A stretch of DNA of 64,000 nt from Thiorhodococcus sp. GTDB lineage: Bacteria > Pseudomonadota > Gammaproteobacteria > Chromatiales > Chromatiaceae. A program made the position numbers and the translations under genes. The stretch's first letter is position 1. Each line of letters begins with the position of its first letter. The DNA lies in NCBI GenBank assembly GCA_029257385.1, contig JARIBS010000024.1, forward strand, positions 62,001 through 126,000. The letters are read 5' to 3'. The notes below the pieces were generated by a model. It was not told the origin of the DNA, searched no databases, and saw only the letters and a list, made by a program, of their open reading frames with translations. Of this stretch, positions 17,966 to 26,634 are shown piece by piece.

Positions 17966-19516
17966 GGCCGCGCCGCCCGGCACATAGCGGTACAGATACC
18001 AGGTATGCAGGGGCCGACTGCACGGCGGTTCGCCGCCTTCCTGAAGCGGCTGTCGCGGACAGTCAAACAGCACCCGCTGGGTCTCGACCGTAAATCCGCC
18101 GATGACCGGCGGCGCCCCGAATCGCGTCACCAGCCAGAACGGGCCGGTCAGCGCGTCCGGCACGATGCGCGGTGCGATCTGGCCCCGCAGGTATTCGGAA
18201 GGACGTGTCAGCCCTGGCCATTGGCTCGTAGCCAGATCAAGGCGATAAAAGCGCAGCATGGCCGTGGTCTGATAGCGGTCGGCATGGACCGGCGCATCCA
18301 GCTCGGCTGCGATCCGTGCCAGCTCCGCGAACCCATGTGTCTCGCGCAGAATGCGGTTTTGGTTATCAGGCAACGGTAGCGCATCGGTCGCAGCATGCAC
18401 GGCATAGAGACTCACCAGCAGCACATTGACACCAGCGCCCACCAGCACCCAGGTGCGAACACTGCGCAACCAAACGGCGACCAACGGCGCGGCGCTCATG
18501 AGATAGACCACCGGCCAGTTGGCCTCCACCTCGCTGACCCAGGACACCAGGGCGAAGAACGCCAGCGGAAAGACTGTGGCGGCGATCAGCAACCGTCGGG
18601 CATGCGCCGGGAAGACCGCGTCCCTATCCACCGACACATCAGTCCTAGAGCGCCAGCCCAGCCAGAGCCGGGCGAGCATGGCAACGAGCAGCGCACCCCA
18701 GAAAACAAGCTGGGTTCCAACATAGCCCGCAAGACTCGCGAGCCGTTCGGATAGCGACTGCGGACCCTGATGATCGATGGCGCTGGCCTCAGCCGCAGCG
18801 AAGCTGCCGACATCCGTCGAGAGTCCATGACCGAGCTGAAAGCCCATGGTCAGCCAGTCGTGGTGCGCATTCCAGAGAATGTTGGGCGCGAACACCAGCA
18901 CCGCCGCGACTCCGCCCAGATAGGGCCAGGGCGTTTTCAGCGCCCGCCAGTCAGAACGTATGATGGCCCAGAGAAAAACCGGCCCGATGAGCACCATGCT
19001 GTACTTGCCGAGCAAGCCCAGCCCGGTCGCCAGCCCGGCGGTGATCCAGCGCCGCCGATCGCCCGCCAGCGCACGCTCGGCCTCGTGCAGAGACAGCGCC
19101 CAGGCGAGCGCCAGCAGCGTATCGGGTGTTGTGATGACCCCAACCGCCAGACCCGGCAGGGTCGCGAAGACCAGCACCAGCGCAAGCCCGAGATCCCTCG
19201 CCGTCGTCAAACCGCAGTTGTGATAAAACCGGGCGAGCACCAGCAGGGTCAGGACGCCCGCAAGAATCCCTCCGAGCCGTGCTGCCAGCGCCGAACCGGG
19301 TTCCAGCCATGTCCCCAGCCCCAGCAACGCCACGCCCGGCGGATGGTCGAAATAGCCCCAGGCGAGACTACGTGCCCAGTCGAAGTAATAGGCTTCATCC
19401 TGCGTGACCGGAACCAGCGCGGCGATAGCCAGACGCCAGAGCGTCATCGCGGCGATCAAGACCAGCAGCAGACGCCACGGATGCGGGTGTTGGTGTTCGG
19501 TTAGAGGGTGAGGCAT
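17960..19516 (-). CDS. GT39/ArnT-like membrane glycosyltransferase
   Basis: This 518-residue protein has 10 or more hydrophobic segments. The first periplasmic loop has [26 protein letters not shown], the acidic Asp-Glu and YF(D/E)HPP signature of GT-C enzymes that use polyprenyl-phosphate sugars (the ArnT/PMT group). It is divergent from a DPM1-GtrA type gene that could make such a lipid-linked donor, so the two probably act together in lipid A or surface glycan decoration. The acceptor is unknown. Confidence 0.85.
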   Translation of the reverse strand: MPHPLTEHQHPHPWRLLLVLIAAMTLWRLAIAALVPVTQDEAYYFDWARSLAWGYFDHPPGVALLGLGTWLEPGSALAARLGGILAGVLTLLVLARFYHNCGLTTARDLGLALVLVFATLPGLAVGVITTPDTLLALAWALSLHEAERALAGDRRRWITAGLATGLGLLGKYSMVLIGPVFLWAIIRSDWRALKTPWPYLGGVAAVLVFAPNILWNAHHDWLTMGFQLGHGLSTDVGSFAAAEASAIDHQGPQSLSERLASLAGYVGTQLVFWGALLVAMLARLWLGWRSRTDVSVDRDAVFPAHARRLLIAATVFPLAFFALVSWVSEVEANWPVVYLMSAAPLVAVWLRSVRTWVLVGAGVNVLLVSLYAVHAATDALPLPDNQNRILRETHGFAELARIAAELDAPVHADRYQTTAMLRFYRLDLATSQWPGLTRPSEYLRGQIAPRIVPDALTGPFWLVTRFGAPPVIGGFTVETQRVLFDCPRQPLQEGGEPPCSRPLHTWYLYRYVPGGAAL

Positions 19517-19654
19517 GCGGTTACTCGTCTGCTCAATGACTTTCGGCTACGGACCGAATGGGCGCGACGCGGTAGAATGCCACGCCCGTAGCGGCGGGTT
19601 TAGCCAATCGCACGCCGCCGTTTCTCGATCAACGCTCCCGCTCAGGCCTCAACC

Positions 19655-20788
19655 ATGCCAGATCAGACGACCCGCTCCAATCCCTGCCCGCCCGTTGAGC
19701 TGGCCATCATCGTGCCGACCTACAATGAGGCGGATTCGGTCGCGGAAATTGCACGGCGCGTTGCCCTAGTGCTAAAGGATGTCGCCTGGGAGCTGATCTT
19801 CGTCGACGATGACTCGCCCGACGGAACGGCCGATCGGGTGCGCGCGCTGGCCCGCGAGGATGTCCGTATCCGGCTCATCCAGCGGGTCGGCCGACGGGGC
19901 CTGTCGTCGGCCTGCATTGAAGGGATGCTCGCCACCTCGGCGCCCTTTCTGGCGGTCATGGACGGCGATCTCCAGCATGACGAGACGCTCTTGCCGCGCA
20001 TGCTCCAGACCATTCGGGACGAGAATCTCGACATCGTTGTCGGCAGCCGTTATGTCGACGGCGGCAGTGTGGGCGACTGGAACGCTCAACGCCAGTTTAT
20101 GAGCCGACTGGCCACACGTATCGGTCAGTATCTCATCCGTGTGGAGCTGCAAGATCCCATGAGCGGGTTCTTTATGGTGCGCGCGAGCGTCGTGCAATCC
20201 TGTGTGCGCTCGCTCAGCGGTGTCGGGTTCAAGATCCTGCTCGATCTGTTCTCCGCCGCCGAGCGGCCATTGCGCTTCAAAGAGCTACCCTTCACTTTCC
20301 GTGAGCGTCACGCCGGTGCCAGCAAACTCGACAATGCCGTGCTCTGGGAATATCTGCTGATGCTGGCTCAGAAGATCATCGGGCCATTGATCCCGGTGCG
20401 TTTCATCGCCTTCTCGATCATCGGCGGACTGGGCGTTTTCGTGCACTTAGCCGTCCTCTGGCCGATCCTGAGCATCATGGGCGAGGAGTCCTTTCTACTG
20501 GGTCAGTCGGCGGCCACGCTCATCGCCATGACCAGCAATTTCTTTCTCAACAATCTACTGACCTATCGCGACATGCGTCTGCGCGGACGCCAGCTCATCT
20601 GGGGGTGGTTGAGTTTCGTGCTGGTTTGCAGCGTCGGCGCATTGGCGAATGTCGGCATCGCCAATTATCTCTTTGAGGGCGGACACTCCGGGTGGCTCCT
20701 GTCGGCACTCGCGGGCATCCTCGTCGGCGCGGTCTGGAACTACGCGGTGACGGCGGTCTATACGTGGAAGCGTCCTAAAAGGGCCTGA
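19655..20788 (+). CDS. Polyprenyl-phosphate glycosyltransferase with GtrA domain
   Basis: This 377-residue fusion has a GT2 domain at about 10-235: VELAIIVPTYNEADSV, FVDDDSPDGTADR, the metal-binding region FLAVMDGDLQHDE, and MSGFFMVR. It resembles dolichol/undecaprenyl-phosphate mannosyltransferase. A GtrA-like membrane domain at about 245-372 has four hydrophobic helices (FIAFSIIGGLGVFVHLAVLW, FFLNNLLTYRD). It likely transfers a sugar from a nucleotide donor to undecaprenyl phosphate and helps present it across the membrane to the divergently encoded GT39 enzyme. Confidence 0.88.
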   Translation: MPDQTTRSNPCPPVELAIIVPTYNEADSVAEIARRVALVLKDVAWELIFVDDDSPDGTADRVRALAREDVRIRLIQRVGRRGLSSACIEGMLATSAPFLAVMDGDLQHDETLLPRMLQTIRDENLDIVVGSRYVDGGSVGDWNAQRQFMSRLATRIGQYLIRVELQDPMSGFFMVRASVVQSCVRSLSGVGFKILLDLFSAAERPLRFKELPFTFRERHAGASKLDNAVLWEYLLMLAQKIIGPLIPVRFIAFSIIGGLGVFVHLAVLWPILSIMGEESFLLGQSAATLIAMTSNFFLNNLLTYRDMRLRGRQLIWGWLSFVLVCSVGALANVGIANYLFEGGHSGWLLSALAGILVGAVWNYAVTAVYTWKRPKRA

Positions 20789-20803
20789 GCCAAGGCGGCT
20801 CAG
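20785..20803 (+). terminator. Short hairpin at end of the GT2-GtrA gene
   Basis: A perfect 7 bp stem (CTGAGCC / GGCTCAG) with a 5-base loop overlaps the stop codon. No T-tract follows, so it may be only a weak or factor-assisted terminator. Confidence 0.3.
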
Positions 20804-20892
20804 TCGGCAACGGTCCATGCGGGCCGCTGCCAGCGGGCTTACTGGGCAGGCGGCGCACGATTACCCAGGCGGGACTTTCACCCGCTAGAACA

Positions 20893-20926
20893 CGCAGCCT
20901 TGCCAGGCCGCACTGTCCCTAGTTTT
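20893..20926 (+). repeat. Copy 1 of a palindromic repeat flanking the SDR gene
   Basis: This 34-base stretch matches positions 21858-21891 with only three differences. It ends in CTGTCCCTAGTTTT. The inner part (CCTTGCCAGG) is the loop region of the larger hairpin seen at the second copy; here the left outer arm is missing. The two copies lie in the same orientation on either side of the SDR gene. Confidence 0.8.
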
Positions 20927-21017
20927 CCTAAGCGGTAGCGGATACTCTTGGATCTTTAGGAAGCAAGGCGTTTACGCTTTCTAATGCGCATAACCTATAC
21001 AGATATAGGAGCACCAC

Positions 21018-21788
21018 ATGACCGAACCCACCAGCTTGCACTCAACTGTCCTCGTCACCGGAGCTGCATCCGGTATTGGTCGCGCTGTCGCAGTCCGTAT
21101 AGCCGCGGAGGGCTATCGGCTGGCCCTGTTCGATCAGGACGCGGCGGGTCTGGAAGCGACCCACGCTCTCCTGGCAGGAGAGGGGCACATCGCATTGGAG
21201 GGCGACGTCACAATTTTGGCAGATCTTGAGCGTGCCGTGGCTGAACAGGCAGATTCCGCCTACCCGCTGCAAGGTGTCGTCGCTAACGCAGGCATCGAGG
21301 TACTGGGCGACGTTCTGGCGTTGACGACTACCGACTGGGATCGCTCGCTGGCGGTCAACCTGACAGGAACTTTCAACACGGCAAAAGCCTGCCTACCATC
21401 CCTGATAAAGCAGGGTGGTAGTTTCGTGGCGGTTTCATCAGACGCAGGGGTCGTCGGGGCACAGGGATACGCAGCATACAGCGCAGCAAAGCATGGTCTG
21501 ATTGGCTTGGTTAAGTCCATGGCATTGGACTATGGACAAAGGGGGATCCGCACTAACGCCGTCGCGCCGTCGTTCGTTGAGACAGCAATGGCTGACCGAA
21601 TTTTCGAGAGCGATCCTGCTTCGCAGACTTACTATGCTGGCACTGTACCGCTTGGTCGATTTGCAAGGGCAGATGAAATCGCATCGGCGGTATTTCATTT
21701 GCTCAGCGATGAATCGTCCTATGTGAACGGCATGGTTTATCGCATTGATGGCGGAAGTACTGCAGGTTATTTCGAGAAATCGGAATGA
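21018..21788 (+). CDS. Short-chain dehydrogenase/reductase
   Basis: This 256-residue classical SDR has the cofactor motif VTGAASGIGRAVA (TGxxxGxG), the structural motif NAGIE, and an active site with Ser in VAVSSDAGVVG and YSAAK (Tyr-x3-Lys). GGSTAG is near the end. A good AGGAG ribosome site precedes the ATG. The substrate cannot be told; the fold fits 3-oxoacyl-ACP reductase-like or sugar/alcohol dehydrogenases. The gene sits alone between two same-orientation copies of a palindromic repeat and next to integron-type cassettes, so it may be acquired. Confidence 0.88.
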   Translation: MTEPTSLHSTVLVTGAASGIGRAVAVRIAAEGYRLALFDQDAAGLEATHALLAGEGHIALEGDVTILADLERAVAEQADSAYPLQGVVANAGIEVLGDVLALTTTDWDRSLAVNLTGTFNTAKACLPSLIKQGGSFVAVSSDAGVVGAQGYAAYSAAKHGLIGLVKSMALDYGQRGIRTNAVAPSFVETAMADRIFESDPASQTYYAGTVPLGRFARADEIASAVFHLLSDESSYVNGMVYRIDGGSTAGYFEKSE

Positions 21789-21845
21789 ACTGAGATTATT
21801 GTGGCCGATGGAACCGCTGCGCCATGGGCTCGGAGAACCAGGGAG

Positions 21846-21889
21846 AACCAGGGACAGTGCGGCCTTGCCAGGCCGCACTGTCCCTGGTT
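21846..21889. repeat. Perfect 20 bp hairpin repeat (copy 2)
   Basis: Two 20-base arms (21846-21865 and 21870-21889) pair perfectly around a TGCC loop. The outer ends read AACCAGGGACAG and CTGTCCCTGGTT. Just upstream an 11-base unit (GGAGAACCAGG) is repeated in tandem. The right half repeats copy 1 at 20893-20926. The CTGTCCCTGGTTTT end is also shared with the inverted termini of the element at 42366-42647. It may act as a terminator for the SDR gene, but its repetition argues for a REP/MITE-type element. Confidence 0.85.
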
Positions 21890-21930
21890 TTAAGGATTGT
21901 GACGTCTTCAGGGTACGTGTTCTTTAACCG

Positions 21931-21960
21931 CTTGTTAGCGCAGGTCTTCTAATACTGGAA
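21931..21960 (-). other. Truncated attC-like end of the first cassette
   Basis: On the minus strand the stop codon of the small exported gene lies inside CGCTAACAAGC, which looks like an attC R'' box. The rest of a hairpin is not found; about 40 bp further on the sequence runs into the hairpin repeat at 21846-21889. I read it as an attC that has been cut or overwritten. This rests on one box and on the better site at 22459-22561. Confidence 0.4.
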
Positions 21961-22423
21961 TGGTCTTTAGATTTCGAAAACGGTCGCCGGTGAACTCGTA
22001 GAAGTGCGCACCGTGCTCACCTGTCTCATTGACAACCCCCGCCATTACAAGCAATCGACTGTTTTCGCGAAATAACAATCTTTCGCCCTCACCCTTCCAG
22101 CAACAAATCGAACCTGGCAAGAACACAACGCGGCCCGTTCTCAAATTTATCACCGCACCTTGCAGACAGGTGGTTCCACATCCCCAAGCGGTAAGTACAT
22201 ACTCCCCAGCAAAGTTAGGTGGAGATTTCGTCGCTTCGCGAAGACGTGTGCGAAACATCCTGTCTTCAGAAGTTGACAGAACAACCTGTGCGGGATCGCC
22301 GGTGAAGGTACGGTTTGCGGGGAAGCTGGCGAATTGGGGTGCTTTGGCTTGCTCCGCAATTGAGAAACCTGGAAGAAATGCGATGCATGCGAAAACTGCT
22401 AACCGTAGATGCTGGGTTGTCAT
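21935..22423 (-). CDS. Small exported protein of unknown function
   Basis: This 162-residue protein has a signal peptide (LAVFACIAFLPGFSIAEQA). The mature part has four cysteines, in WGCGTTCLQGAV and PGSICCWKGEG, and a C-terminal FYEFTGDRFRNL. I do not recognise a domain. The pattern of a short beta-rich module reporting on a value, with paired cysteines, recurs in periplasmic proteins of unknown role. It lies between an attC site and an attC remnant in the orientation expected of an integron cassette gene. Confidence 0.65.
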   Translation of the reverse strand: MTTQHLRLAVFACIAFLPGFSIAEQAKAPQFASFPANRTFTGDPAQVVLSTSEDRMFRTRLREATKSPPNFAGEYVLTAWGCGTTCLQGAVINLRTGRVVFLPGSICCWKGEGERLLFRENSRLLVMAGVVNETGEHGAHFYEFTGDRFRNLKTIPVLEDLR

Positions 22424-22458
22424 TATATATAGCGCCTCACGTTAAATTCTTTCTATCG

Positions 22459-22561
22459 CGCTAACGTCAAACCTAAGCCGACCCATACTGCGCCGCGATG
22501 AGGTCGAATGAAAACACCGAGCTACGCGCGCAGTATGGGTTCGGCTTGAGGTGCGTTATGT
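22459..22561 (-). other. Integron attC recombination site
   Basis: Two long inverted arms (22475-22492 and 22529-22547) pair over 18 bp apart from one extra base on one side, which is the extrahelical base typical of attC. Their inner ends are AAGCCGA and TCGGCTT, as in the L boxes of class 1 and chromosomal attC sites. The outer ends carry TAACG (22461-22465) and CGTTATG (22554-22560), corresponding to R' and R''. The stop codon of the NYN gene lies in the outer box, exactly as cassette genes end. The folded bottom strand would be the integrase substrate. No integrase gene is in the window. Confidence 0.8.
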
Positions 22562-23251
22562 ATCTCTTATTTTAACTACGTAATGGCTATTCTTGTCTCT
22601 CTTAAGCTCAAAAGACCCTATTGCTACAACCAGATCGCTGAGCCTTGAATAGCCATAGTTTCTCGAATCGAACGACGCATGGTTAGAAATGAGTGTTCCT
22701 ACTCTTGAGAGTTTAGACCACCCGTTATCTTCTCTTGTTGTTGCTACGGCGTTTCGCAGTAGCTTTAGCAATTGCGCATCGGATCTGAGTTTTTTCTCTG
22801 TTTCTTTTTCCGCCTCTTCCCTGGTATCAACTTCTTCGTCTAGGTAGAGAAAATTGGAGCACGCATTAACAAATGCAGAAGGAGTTTTTCTTTGCCCGAA
22901 GCCGATAACCATTTTTCCGTCAGATAAAACCCTTGTTACAAGCGGCGTAAAATCACAATCAGAGGTAACTATACAGAACGCATCTGTATTCTTTGTGTAA
23001 AGGATATCCATTGCATCAATGGTCAAAGCAATATCAGTGGCGTTCTTTCCCTTTGTTAGGTCATATTGCTGTATAGGCTGTATTGCATGATCGTGAATTA
23101 TTGACTGCCATCCATTAAGGTTTACGGATGTCCAGTTTCCGTATGCTCTCCGTATATTTACCTTTCCATAACTTGCCAGTTCTGTCAAAATGTTCTGAAT
23201 GAACTTCGAAGGCGAGTTATCAGCATCAATCAATAAGGCGATATTCGTCAC
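22556..23251 (-). CDS. NYN-domain ribonuclease-like protein with OST-HTH/LOTUS domain
   Basis: This 231-residue protein begins at GTG. The NYN (LabA/DUF88, PIN-like) nuclease core has its acidic residues in ALLIDADN, GKNATDIALTIDAMD and VTSDCDFTPLV. A short charged linker (EEVDTREEAEKETEKK) leads to a C-terminal OST-HTH/LOTUS-like domain (about 160-231, GYSRLSDLVVAIGSFEL), a presumed RNA-binding module. The pair suggests an RNA-cleaving enzyme. Base composition is clearly more AT-rich than the surrounding genes and no Shine-Dalgarno site is visible. Both fit an integron cassette, as does its stop codon inside the attC box. Confidence 0.85.
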   Translation of the reverse strand: MTNIALLIDADNSPSKFIQNILTELASYGKVNIRRAYGNWTSVNLNGWQSIIHDHAIQPIQQYDLTKGKNATDIALTIDAMDILYTKNTDAFCIVTSDCDFTPLVTRVLSDGKMVIGFGQRKTPSAFVNACSNFLYLDEEVDTREEAEKETEKKLRSDAQLLKLLRNAVATTREDNGWSKLSRVGTLISNHASFDSRNYGYSRLSDLVVAIGSFELKRDKNSHYVVKIRDT

Positions 23252-23765
23252 TTTTTCGTTAGGCAGATATTGCCCACCTCAAATACATAACAGTTGATTA
23301 GACAGAATCCGTAAATATGGCACTAGACAAATTCCGCCTAGCACAGCACTGAAATCGTCGTCCTCTCGCTCAACCAACCACCCGAAACGCTTCACGGAAT
23401 GCAGAGGGACGCAACGCTGGTTCGAGAAGGCTGATGCTTGCCCATCGCCGGATGCCAAGAAACCCGTCGCCTAATCCCCGAGCGTTCCAGCCGCTGTGCG
23501 GTATAGCCAAATCGTGTTGAACGGTACCAAGTGAGACATAGCCGCATTGTGATGAGGGTCGCAACGAAGAACCGTCACCGCACCACGCAAAGCGACGGCT
23601 ATGCCGACCTTTGCCGGAGGGCTTGCGGGAGATCTGCTGAAAGCGGGTGTCAACCGTGGAGATGCAGACCGCGCTGCTTGGCTAGAAGATGGCGTTCGCC
23701 ATGATTTCCTGAGCAGTTTGTGCGGCGCAGACGGCAACGGCCCTTGCAGGCCGCCGCCGACAGGT
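23252..23765. other. Cassette border and gene-free stretch
   Basis: The first bases on the minus-strand side of the NYN gene contain GCCTAACG (GTTAGGC on the plus strand at 23259-23265), a good match to an attC/attI core, but no hairpin partner is convincing. From about 23285 to 23765 I find no credible gene, integrase or tRNA. Short open frames exist on both strands but show no start signals or recognisable motifs. Confidence 0.45.
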
Positions 23766-24365
23766 TTATTGGGCCGTTGCAGCCGGTGTGTCCACGAAGG
23801 TCACCACGAAAGTCACCGGAACGGCATCGCTGATGCTGTCTAGACCGGCGATCTCACGCAGCTTATCGACCTCATCGCTCATGCCGAACTTGGCCGCATC
23901 GACCAAGAGCGGCTTGGTGGTTGCTACCATCAGGGTGCCCGCGTTGAGCTTGGCGGCTTGCATGCTCAGGGTCATGGGCTGCGTCTTGCTTTGCAGCGTC
24001 AGATTGCCTTCGGCGGTGATCCGGACGATCTCACCGACGCCAAGATCGGTGATCAGCTTGGGATCGATCTTGGCTGTGAGCCGCGCCTCTTTGTAGTCAG
24101 TGGTCTTGAACAGGATCTCGCGCATCCGCTCATTGCGGATGGGGATCAGCGTCTCGACGCTGTCGAGCATCATCACCACGGTCACCTGACCATCGGCATC
24201 GATGCTGCCCTGCATTTCCTGAAAGCTGTTGTTCTCGGCGACGTCTTCGGCCTTGATGGTGACATAGGTCACGGCGGAGCGCTCGGCATCGAGACTCCAG
24301 TCGGCCAGCGCGGGAGCGGCGGCCAGGCTTGCGACCAACATGAACGGCAGTATCGAATTGCGCAT
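23766..24365 (-). CDS. YceI-like exported lipid-binding-fold protein
   Basis: This 199-residue protein starts at the ATG at 24365, which has a strong GGAGGAA site; the ATG 12 bp earlier overlaps that site. A signal peptide (LPFMLVASLAAAPALA) is followed by a YceI-type lipocalin-like beta-barrel: WSLDAERSAVTYVTIKAEDVAENNSF, MLDSVETLIPIRNERMREILF, and LTLQSKTQPMTLSMQAAKL. The usual first line of the family (DxxHSxVxFxVxH) is diverged. YceI proteins bind isoprenoid-like amphiphiles in the periplasm; the ligand here is unknown. Confidence 0.85.
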   Translation of the reverse strand: MRNSILPFMLVASLAAAPALADWSLDAERSAVTYVTIKAEDVAENNSFQEMQGSIDADGQVTVVMMLDSVETLIPIRNERMREILFKTTDYKEARLTAKIDPKLITDLGVGEIVRITAEGNLTLQSKTQPMTLSMQAAKLNAGTLMVATTKPLLVDAAKFGMSDEVDKLREIAGLDSISDAVPVTFVVTFVDTPAATAQ

Positions 24366-24514
24366 TGCTTCCTCCATCGGGGATAGTAGCTTTGAGATTT
24401 CGGAAAGGGCCGCGAGTCAGTGCCTCGCTCATCGCACCAATCCGCACTCACAACCTGGAATCGAATTCACCAGAAACAAGCGTTCTGTGAACGACAGCGA
24501 GGAGCAAAATCCAG

Positions 24515-25096
24515 ATGCAGACGATCGAAATCGCACTGCCCGATTGGGTGGCTGGCTTCCTCAATACGCGCGAAACTCGGCTGGCGACCGATCAGGCACG
24601 CATGGGTCTGGTGCTGGATCTGACCCGCGCACATCTGCATGCCGGCTCGGGCGGACCCTTTGGGGCGGCGGTGTTTGGCGCACGTACCGGTGAGCTGATC
24701 GCGGTCGGCGTGAACTTGGTGGTCCCCTCATGCTGCTCGATCGCCCATGCCGAGATGGTGGCGATCGCCAGCGCGCAGCAGCGACTGAAACACCATGATC
24801 TGCGCCAGGCGGTGCCCGGCGGCTGCGTGATCTACAGCAGCGCCGAACCCTGCGCTATGTGTATGGGCGCCCTGCCCTGGTCGGGCATCGACCGGCTGGT
24901 GTGCGCGGCCAGGGACGAGGATGCTCGCGCGGTCGGCTTCGATGAGGGACACAAGCCCGCAGACTGGATCGCGGGCTACGCGACACGCGGCATCGCGGTG
25001 ACGCGCGACCTGATGCGCGAGGAGTCGGCGGCCCTGCTGGCGGAGTATGCGAGCGCAGGCGGCGAGATCTATGGTGAGCCTGACCGCAAGGCGTGA
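24515..25096 (+). CDS. Cytidine/deoxycytidylate deaminase family nucleoside deaminase
   Basis: This 193-residue zinc deaminase has the catalytic HAE motif (His78, Glu80) and PCxxC (Cys113, Cys116 in SSAEPCAMCMGAL). GGPFGAAVFGARTGELI and VGFDEGHKPADWI fit the guanine deaminase/tRNA-adenosine deaminase-like subgroup. It hydrolyses an amino group from a base or nucleoside, probably in purine or pyrimidine salvage. It stands alone, divergent from the YceI gene. Confidence 0.87.
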   Translation: MQTIEIALPDWVAGFLNTRETRLATDQARMGLVLDLTRAHLHAGSGGPFGAAVFGARTGELIAVGVNLVVPSCCSIAHAEMVAIASAQQRLKHHDLRQAVPGGCVIYSSAEPCAMCMGALPWSGIDRLVCAARDEDARAVGFDEGHKPADWIAGYATRGIAVTRDLMREESAALLAEYASAGGEIYGEPDRKA

Positions 25097-25108
25097 ACGG
25101 TAAGATCC

Positions 25109-25498
25109 TCAGTGTCGACCCGCATCATCGACCGGCAGGATGATCATGCGCTCGACATCGGCCATGCGAATCCGGCGGCCATCGAGCGTCTCGATCTGGC
25201 GACCATCGATTGCCCCGCGCCGGGCATGATAGGTGATGATCGCGCCGGTGCTGGCGTTGATGACCTGAACCTCGACGACCTCGCGCGTGTCCAACCAGCC
25301 GCGCAGAAACACCAGGGCGCTGCCCCCGGCCATCACCGCGAGCAGGATCGCCGCGACCAGACTGACCGTGCGGCGCGGCAGCAGCGGCGGGCGCGGCAGC
25401 TCAAGCCCTTGGGTGACGCGCTCGGCGCGCATGCGCGAGCGGATGACGCCATAGGCAACGAGCATGACCACCAGCGTTAGGAGCAATTTTCCGATCAT
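25109..25498 (-). CDS. Small two-helix membrane protein of unknown function
   Basis: This 129-residue protein has a hydrophobic segment at about 2-19 and another at about 46-69, separated by a basic, proline-rich cytoplasmic loop. A C-terminal domain of about 55 residues (REVVEVQVINASTGAIITYHARRG) follows. No enzyme motif is visible. It converges with the deaminase gene, 12 bp apart. Confidence 0.7.
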   Translation of the reverse strand: MIGKLLLTLVVMLVAYGVIRSRMRAERVTQGLELPRPPLLPRRTVSLVAAILLAVMAGGSALVFLRGWLDTREVVEVQVINASTGAIITYHARRGAIDGRQIETLDGRRIRMADVERMIILPVDDAGRH

Positions 25499-25624
25499 GT
25501 GTCCATATTATCCCGAGCGTTGCGCAAGGAACGCGATTGCCCCGCGAACACGTGGCGTGATAGCGCGAGCAATCACCTCAACATCCTGGACCTCGACAGC
25601 GTCTAGCGCTAACGTGCCCATCTC

Positions 25625-26317
25625 ATGAACAATCGACTCCCGAAGTTTACCCTGGTGCTGATAGTGCTTGCGCTGACTGCCTGTGGCAAGCCCGAGCCTC
25701 CGACCATCAATCTCTATCGAGCGGTGCACAGCGGCGATCTGGATCAAGTCACGCGACATCTGCGCTGGAAGACCGACATCAACCGAACGGATGTCAATGG
25801 CGATTACCCCTTGCATGTGGCTGCGCGCGGCGGGCGTGTCATTATCGCCCGCGAACTGGTCGAGCACGGCGCGGATGCGCAAGCGCTCAATGCCGCGGGC
25901 GAAACGGCCATCGAGACCGCGCTGATAAATGGCAAGACGCGGGTCGCCAAGATGCTCCTTGAGCATGGCGTAAAGCTCGATGCGCAGGCGGTGCTTATAA
26001 AGCTGGTCAAGGCGGGCGTCTCCGATCGCGACGCCTTTACGCTGCTGATGCACCAAGGTGCGAGCCTCGGCGAGCTGGATGCGCAGGGTGATACCCTGCT
26101 GCATCTGGCCATCGCGCGGGGGCATCACGACAGCGTCTCGCGGCTGATCAGGTTCGGCGCCGACGTGAGTCAACTCAATGGCGAGCAGCAAACGCCCCTG
26201 GCGCTCGCCTTGGAACACGCCGCGCGCAGAGACAACAACGCGAGCGCTATCGTCAATCTGCTCGAAAGCAGCGGGGCGCGCGCGGAGCCTCGAACCCCGC
26301 CTGACTCCACACCATAA
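25625..26317 (+). CDS. Ankyrin-repeat lipoprotein
   Basis: This 230-residue protein has a lipoprotein signal (LVLIVLALTACGKPE, lipobox LTAC). It continues with about five ankyrin-type repeats: DVNGDYPLHVAARGGRVIIARELVEHGADAQ, NAAGETAIETALINGKTRVAKMLL and DAQGDTLLHLAIARGHHDSVSRLIRFGAD among them. It is likely an envelope-anchored protein-binding module. A long open frame on the opposite strand over the same interval has no matching features, and I take this strand as real. The small gene at 26341 follows in the same direction. Confidence 0.85.
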   Translation: MNNRLPKFTLVLIVLALTACGKPEPPTINLYRAVHSGDLDQVTRHLRWKTDINRTDVNGDYPLHVAARGGRVIIARELVEHGADAQALNAAGETAIETALINGKTRVAKMLLEHGVKLDAQAVLIKLVKAGVSDRDAFTLLMHQGASLGELDAQGDTLLHLAIARGHHDSVSRLIRFGADVSQLNGEQQTPLALALEHAARRDNNASAIVNLLESSGARAEPRTPPDSTP

Positions 26318-26340
26318 TCGCACACAGAGGGACAGCTACG

Positions 26341-26634
26341 ATGACCGAGAAGATCGATGATCTGACCGTCACCTACATGGAAGACGGCATTGAAACCAGT
26401 AAAGAATTAGGCAAGGTCGTCCTCTCCAAGGGGAGTTGGACGACGATCATTTTCCGCTATCAGGACTGGGATCGCGACAAAGAGGTCTATGGCCCAGAGC
26501 GCTACACGATTCGCCGCTATCAGAAGCGTCATGGTGAATATCGCCAGCAGTCGAAGTTCAACATCTCCAGCCGCGCACAGGCCGAGGCACTGATCGCGGC
26601 ACTCCAGGGCTGGTTGGAGGCGAACGAGGCGTGA
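26341..26634 (+). CDS. Conserved small protein of unknown function
   Basis: This 97-residue soluble protein has aromatic and charged residues (IIFRYQDWDRDKEVYGPERYTIRRYQKRHGEY) and a C-terminal helix. An AGGGACAG-type site precedes the ATG. No known catalytic motif is visible. Its stop overlaps the GTG start of lpxH, so the two are translationally coupled. Confidence 0.75.
   Translation: MTEKIDDLTVTYMEDGIETSKELGKVVLSKGSWTTIIFRYQDWDRDKEVYGPERYTIRRYQKRHGEYRQQSKFNISSRAQAEALIAALQGWLEANEA

Noticed and set aside
20785..20803. Strong intrinsic terminator after the GT2-GtrA gene
   Set aside because: The stem is only 7 bp and no T-run follows; it is kept only as a low-confidence hairpin.
25508..26323. 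Long open frame on the minus strand opposite the ankyrin lipoprotein
   Set aside because: It has no recognisable motif or ribosome site, while the plus strand shows a lipobox and clear ankyrin repeats.
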